A DNA stretch of 9,107 bases from an uncultured Prevotellaceae bacterium (GTDB taxonomy: Bacteria > Bacteroidota > Bacteroidia > Bacteroidales > Bacteroidaceae). Below are positions 6,440-9,107 of this stretch, piece by piece (position 1 is the first letter of the stretch; each line of letters begins with the position of its first letter). A program made the translations under genes and the position numbers. The stretch is from contig CALZOH010000132.1 in NCBI GenBank assembly GCA_945827465.1, forward strand, positions 1 through 9,107, written 5' to 3'. A model generated the notes under the pieces. It was not told the DNA's origin, made no database searches, and was given only the letters and a program-made list of their open reading frames with translations.

Positions 6440-8380
6440 ATGATGAACAAAGAACGATCTTTAAATAAAACCATCGCTCAAATATGGGAGGATAAATATG
6501 TCGTGCCTCTGTATCAAAGAAATTTTGCATGGGGAGAAGAGCAAATCGGACAATTGATACAAGATATATACGACAACGCACCAAAATTGAAGAATGATGA
6601 ATGCGGTAATTACTATCTTGGCTCGTTAGTAGTTTTAGAGCGCAGAGATGGAATGTGGGAAGTAATTGATGGGCAACAACGTTTAACTTGTTTGCATCTT
6701 ATCTGCAAATATCTGGATATTCTTAAAACTCCATGTTTGACTTACGACTCACGTCCGGAAGTTGAAAGATTCTTTGCAGACTTGTTTACAAAATCATGGG
6801 ATAATTTCAAAAATGACTATGATAAAGTTGATAACAACAAAATCAGCCGTCTAAAAGATGCCCTAAGAACAGTTGAAGATTTTAAGATTAGAACTGGTAA
6901 TGACGATGAGACAATTACTCTTAAAGAAATGACATCCAATCAGCGGGCTTTCTTAGCGGAATATATTTCATCTAAAGTAATTCTTGTACGCATACCATTA
7001 CCACAAGACACCGATGTAGCATCGTACTTTGAAATAATGAACAATCGTGGTGAGCAGCTACAATCGCATGAGATTGTGAAAGCCTTACTTATGCAAGGGT
7101 TGGACGACAGCGAAAGAAACATATTTGCTACAATATGGGATGGGTGTTCACAGATGGACTTACCTATACAACAGACGCTATCCAACTACCGAAGCAAAGG
7201 ACTATTCGGCACTAATTTTGATACGCTTAATTTTGATTGTCTAAAAGCGATTGAAACCGAGCAAAGTAATCTAATTGAAAATAGAAGCATTGAGGAAATT
7301 TTGAATGAAAATACTAATGATACAAATAGAAATACCGGTGAATCAGGATATGAACCAGATGTGAAATATCGTGCAATAATAGACTTTCCGAACTTACTAA
7401 TGCATGTCTTTAGGCTTTATAGAAGTAAGAACATGACACAAGGTAATGATGAAATCCCTCTTAATGCTGATAAGATGCCTACAGAAAGGCCAAATTATAT
7501 TACCAATTCAATGGATTTCATTAAATTCCTTCTAATAATCCGTACACTATTTGACCGTTATGTCATAAAGATGCAGGGAAATGATGAAGAAGACGAAAAT
7601 TTAAAATGGCGATTACTATGTCCATACAGATATGACTATAACGGCAGACAGATATTAAAATTGAAGAACTCATTTTGCGGTTACGATAACAACGATAATG
7701 AAGAAGAAAAATATTTAAATAACAGTAGAGTCATCAAACAACAATCCATGCTCCAAGTTACGTTCCGTAACAAGAAATATAAAGAATGGCTTTACGATCT
7801 TTTACACTGGTTATATGAGAATGGTGAAAACATTGAGCAAGTTACAGAAAAAAGCTTATCTGCACATCTTGATTCCTGGTTAATAAAGTATTATAAGAAT
7901 TTGAAAAGTAATTGGGATAAGACTGATAAAGACATTATGGCTGCAGGAACTGATACTCCTCATTTCCTATTGAATTTCATTGATTACCTCTATTGGATTG
8001 CCTCTCTGCAAGAAAATACAACTATTCGATATGCAAATCAGATTAAGGAATTTCAATTCAAATACTACAATTCCGTGGAACATCATCTACCGCAATCTTA
8101 TCAAAATACAGGCACGGCAAATATTAACAAGATAGGTAATCTGTGCCTTATAAGCAAACGGAAGAACTCCAGTCTTAATGATAAAGGACCTACTGAGAAG
8201 GCTAAAATCGAACCGGAACTGCAACCCAATCGAAGGGTTATGTATCAAATAACCCATGATTACGGAAAATGGGGTGAAACAGAAATAGAAGCTCATCAAA
8301 ATGATATTTATGATTTGCTAAATCAGATACCAAAACTCCTTGAAGTACCTGTGAATATGTGTTTTTTTAATGATAACTAA
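6440..8380 (+). CDS. DUF262-DUF1524 (GmrSD-type) protein with HNH-like nuclease domain
   Basis: This 646-residue protein joins both halves of a GmrSD-type restriction enzyme, a family that cuts modified phage DNA using NTP hydrolysis. The N-terminal DUF262 domain shows VPLYQRNFAW (22-31), EVIDGQQRLTCLHLI with DGQQR (77-81), and YFEIMNNRGEQLQSHEIVKA with NNRG (201-204). The C-terminal DUF1524 domain shows VEHHLPQS (His548 and Pro551, the H-x-x-P motif), then NKIGNLCLISKRKNSSLND (Gly566-Asn-Leu and the later Asn residues), the expected order for this HNH-like fold. All key motifs are present, so it looks active. Residues about 270-530 are a helical, Asn/Lys-rich linker without a recognised motif. 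ATG at 6440 is followed at once by a second ATG (6443); either may serve. It lies 3 bases after the partner gene. Its target modification cannot be read from the sequence. Confidence 0.88.
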   Translation: MMNKERSLNKTIAQIWEDKYVVPLYQRNFAWGEEQIGQLIQDIYDNAPKLKNDECGNYYLGSLVVLERRDGMWEVIDGQQRLTCLHLICKYLDILKTPCLTYDSRPEVERFFADLFTKSWDNFKNDYDKVDNNKISRLKDALRTVEDFKIRTGNDDETITLKEMTSNQRAFLAEYISSKVILVRIPLPQDTDVASYFEIMNNRGEQLQSHEIVKALLMQGLDDSERNIFATIWDGCSQMDLPIQQTLSNYRSKGLFGTNFDTLNFDCLKAIETEQSNLIENRSIEEILNENTNDTNRNTGESGYEPDVKYRAIIDFPNLLMHVFRLYRSKNMTQGNDEIPLNADKMPTERPNYITNSMDFIKFLLIIRTLFDRYVIKMQGNDEEDENLKWRLLCPYRYDYNGRQILKLKNSFCGYDNNDNEEEKYLNNSRVIKQQSMLQVTFRNKKYKEWLYDLLHWLYENGENIEQVTEKSLSAHLDSWLIKYYKNLKSNWDKTDKDIMAAGTDTPHFLLNFIDYLYWIASLQENTTIRYANQIKEFQFKYYNSVEHHLPQSYQNTGTANINKIGNLCLISKRKNSSLNDKGPTEKAKIEPELQPNRRVMYQITHDYGKWGETEIEAHQNDIYDLLNQIPKLLEVPVNMCFFNDN

Positions 8381-8518
8381 GGGTGTGTTTCTACAAAGTT
8401 GTACAGGCTTCTATGCCTTGAATGCTCAATTTGTGCAATATTCTTCAATTCGTCGTTTATCCATAATTCATACAAATGGTTGATTTTATGACAAAGTTAC
8501 ATGGAATATGATCTAAAT

Positions 8519-8534
8519 CCAAATCGGGCATTAG
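8519..8534 (+). repeat. Degenerate copy of the MITE terminal repeat
   Basis: This stretch matches 15 of 16 bases of the outer left end of the inverted-repeat element (8744-8759), in the same orientation, differing by G for T at 8528. No partner inverted copy is found nearby. It may be the remnant of an older element or part of the diverged array edge. The surrounding 8381-8564 gap holds no gene and no convincing terminator for the DUF262 operon; TACAA-AG-TTGTA at 8392-8403 is only a small dyad. Confidence 0.5.
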
Positions 8535-8742
8535 TGTTTTGGTAATATGAGATCTATTTTTTTATTCCCGTTCAGACAATACGGTTTTGTAGCATGAACA
8601 ATTGGTCATTGAACATTTGCAGGGAGGTTTTACACAAAGAACAATCGGGCATTGAACGTTTGCATGACGGTTTTGTGTCGTGTACAAAAGGGTATTGAAC
8701 GTTTGCAGGACGGTTTTGCGCCGTGTACAAAAGGTCATTGAA

Positions 8743-8921
8743 CCCAAATCGGTCATTAGAAACTGATTTTTTCCGTGGCACGTCTGTAACTCGTTAATAT
8801 ACAATGCTATTCTAAACTGATTTTCTAATGACCGCCATTAGAAAATTCTAATTATAAATTGCTATATATCTGATAGTTACAAATCACACCACGAAAATCA
8901 GTTTCTAATGACCGATTTGGG
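8743..8921. mobile_element. MITE-like element, 179 bp, with perfect 28-bp terminal inverted repeats
   Basis: The left end (8743-8770, beginning CCCAAATCGG) is the exact reverse complement of the right end (8894-8921, ending CCGATTTGGG). After a 3-base insertion (8771-8773) pairing resumes with CGTGG (8774-8778) against CCACG (8889-8893). TTGAA at 8738-8742 and 8922-8926 is the target duplication; a 6-base TTGAAC duplication is equally possible if the first C belongs to the flank. Removing the element and one target copy restores a normal 43-bp array unit, which proves insertion after the array formed. There is no room for a transposase, so it must have been moved in trans. The IS family is not identified. 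Confidence 0.92.
8820..8846. repeat. Internal hairpin of the MITE
   Basis: TTTTCTAATG (8821-8830) pairs perfectly with CATTAGAAAA (8836-8845) around ACCGC; one more A-T pair flanks it. The word TTTCTAATGACCG here (8822-8834) is a direct copy of part of the right terminal repeat (8902-8914), and AAACTGATTTT (8814-8824) copies part of the left one (8760-8770). The element therefore contains a scrambled internal copy of its own ends. Confidence 0.75.
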
Positions 8922-9107
8922 TTGAACGTTTGCAGGACGGTTTTGCGCCGTGTACAAAAGGTCATTGAACGTTTGCAGGACGGTTTTGCGCCGTGTGCAA
9001 AAGGGCTTTGAACGTTTGCATGGAGGTTTTGCACGTGTGCAAAAAGGCTTTGATGTCATGATACAGATTTACTTCACACGTAATTAACAATTAAAGTGTA
9101 TCGTATT

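Larger units (their letters stand above)
8565..9053. repeat. Degenerate 43-bp tandem repeat array
   Basis: Units begin at the word ATTGAAC: 8608-8650, 8651-8693, 8694-8736, one split by the inserted element (8737-8742 plus 8922-8963), 8964-9006, and 9007-9048 (42 bp). A diverged unit precedes them (8565-8607, recognisable by ACGGTTTTG) and a fragment follows (9049-9053). Shared words are GAACGTTTGCA, ACGGTTTTG and GTACAAAAGG; the inner units are nearly identical and the outer ones diverged. Most units can fold TTTTG with CAAAA. Open frames on the minus strand here are by-products of the repeat. Function is not known. Downstream, 9054-9107 shows nothing recognisable. Confidence 0.88.

Noticed and set aside
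8492..8499. Minus-strand promoter word TAACTTTG
   Set aside because: No gene follows on the minus strand, which there is antisense to the DUF262 operon, so it is probably chance.
8562..9034. Small minus-strand proteins with repeated KTVLQTFN and KPSCKRSM words
   Set aside because: They are translations of the 43-bp repeat in rotating frames, cross the MITE boundary, and show no start signals or domain.
8565..9053. CRISPR array
   Set aside because: The whole 43-bp period repeats, with no unique spacers between repeats, and there are no cas genes.

Overview
The window looks like chromosomal DNA of a Bacteroides-type member of the Bacteroidota. The evidence is the TAnnTTTG promoter -7 words in front of genes, the lack of Shine-Dalgarno leaders, an ECF sigma factor beside a DUF6249-like membrane protein, and two secreted enzymes typical of this group. 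Genus is inferred; nothing here fixes the species.

Layout. (1) 1-947, minus strand: a tight operon of a small membrane protein (947 to 495), an ECF sigma factor (489 to 13), and the first codons of a third gene that overlaps the sigma stop and runs off the window. (2) 1202-3466, minus strand: a secreted S9-family (DPP IV-like) peptidase. Its first 61 coding bases and the 57 bases before them are duplicated in perfect tandem (118-bp unit, 3406-3641). The outer copy now encodes a 35-residue truncated leader peptide that stops 10 bases before the true start codon. (3) 3696-4520, plus strand: a secreted sugar isomerase/epimerase-like TIM barrel, divergent from the peptidase. (4) 4521-4678: a short gap with two overlapping hairpins. 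(5) 4679-8380, plus strand: a two-gene operon of DUF262 proteins. The first has an extra, unrecognised N-terminal domain and no visible nuclease domain. The second carries DUF262 plus a C-terminal DUF1524/HNH domain, as in GmrSD-type (type IV restriction-like) proteins. This is the likely defence module. (6) 8381-9107: no gene, but a degenerate tandem array of 43-bp units. One unit is split by a 179-bp MITE-like element with perfect 28-bp terminal inverted repeats and a TTGAA target duplication.

How the parts relate. The left half is ordinary envelope and regulatory housekeeping. The DUF262 pair is more A+T-rich and sits between an enzyme gene and a repeat-rich, transposon-marked stretch, as expected for an acquired defence islet. 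The least ordinary items are the DUF262 pair with its new N-terminal domain, the MITE inside the 43-bp array, the sequence similarity between MITE ends and array units, and the promoter/start duplication at the peptidase gene.
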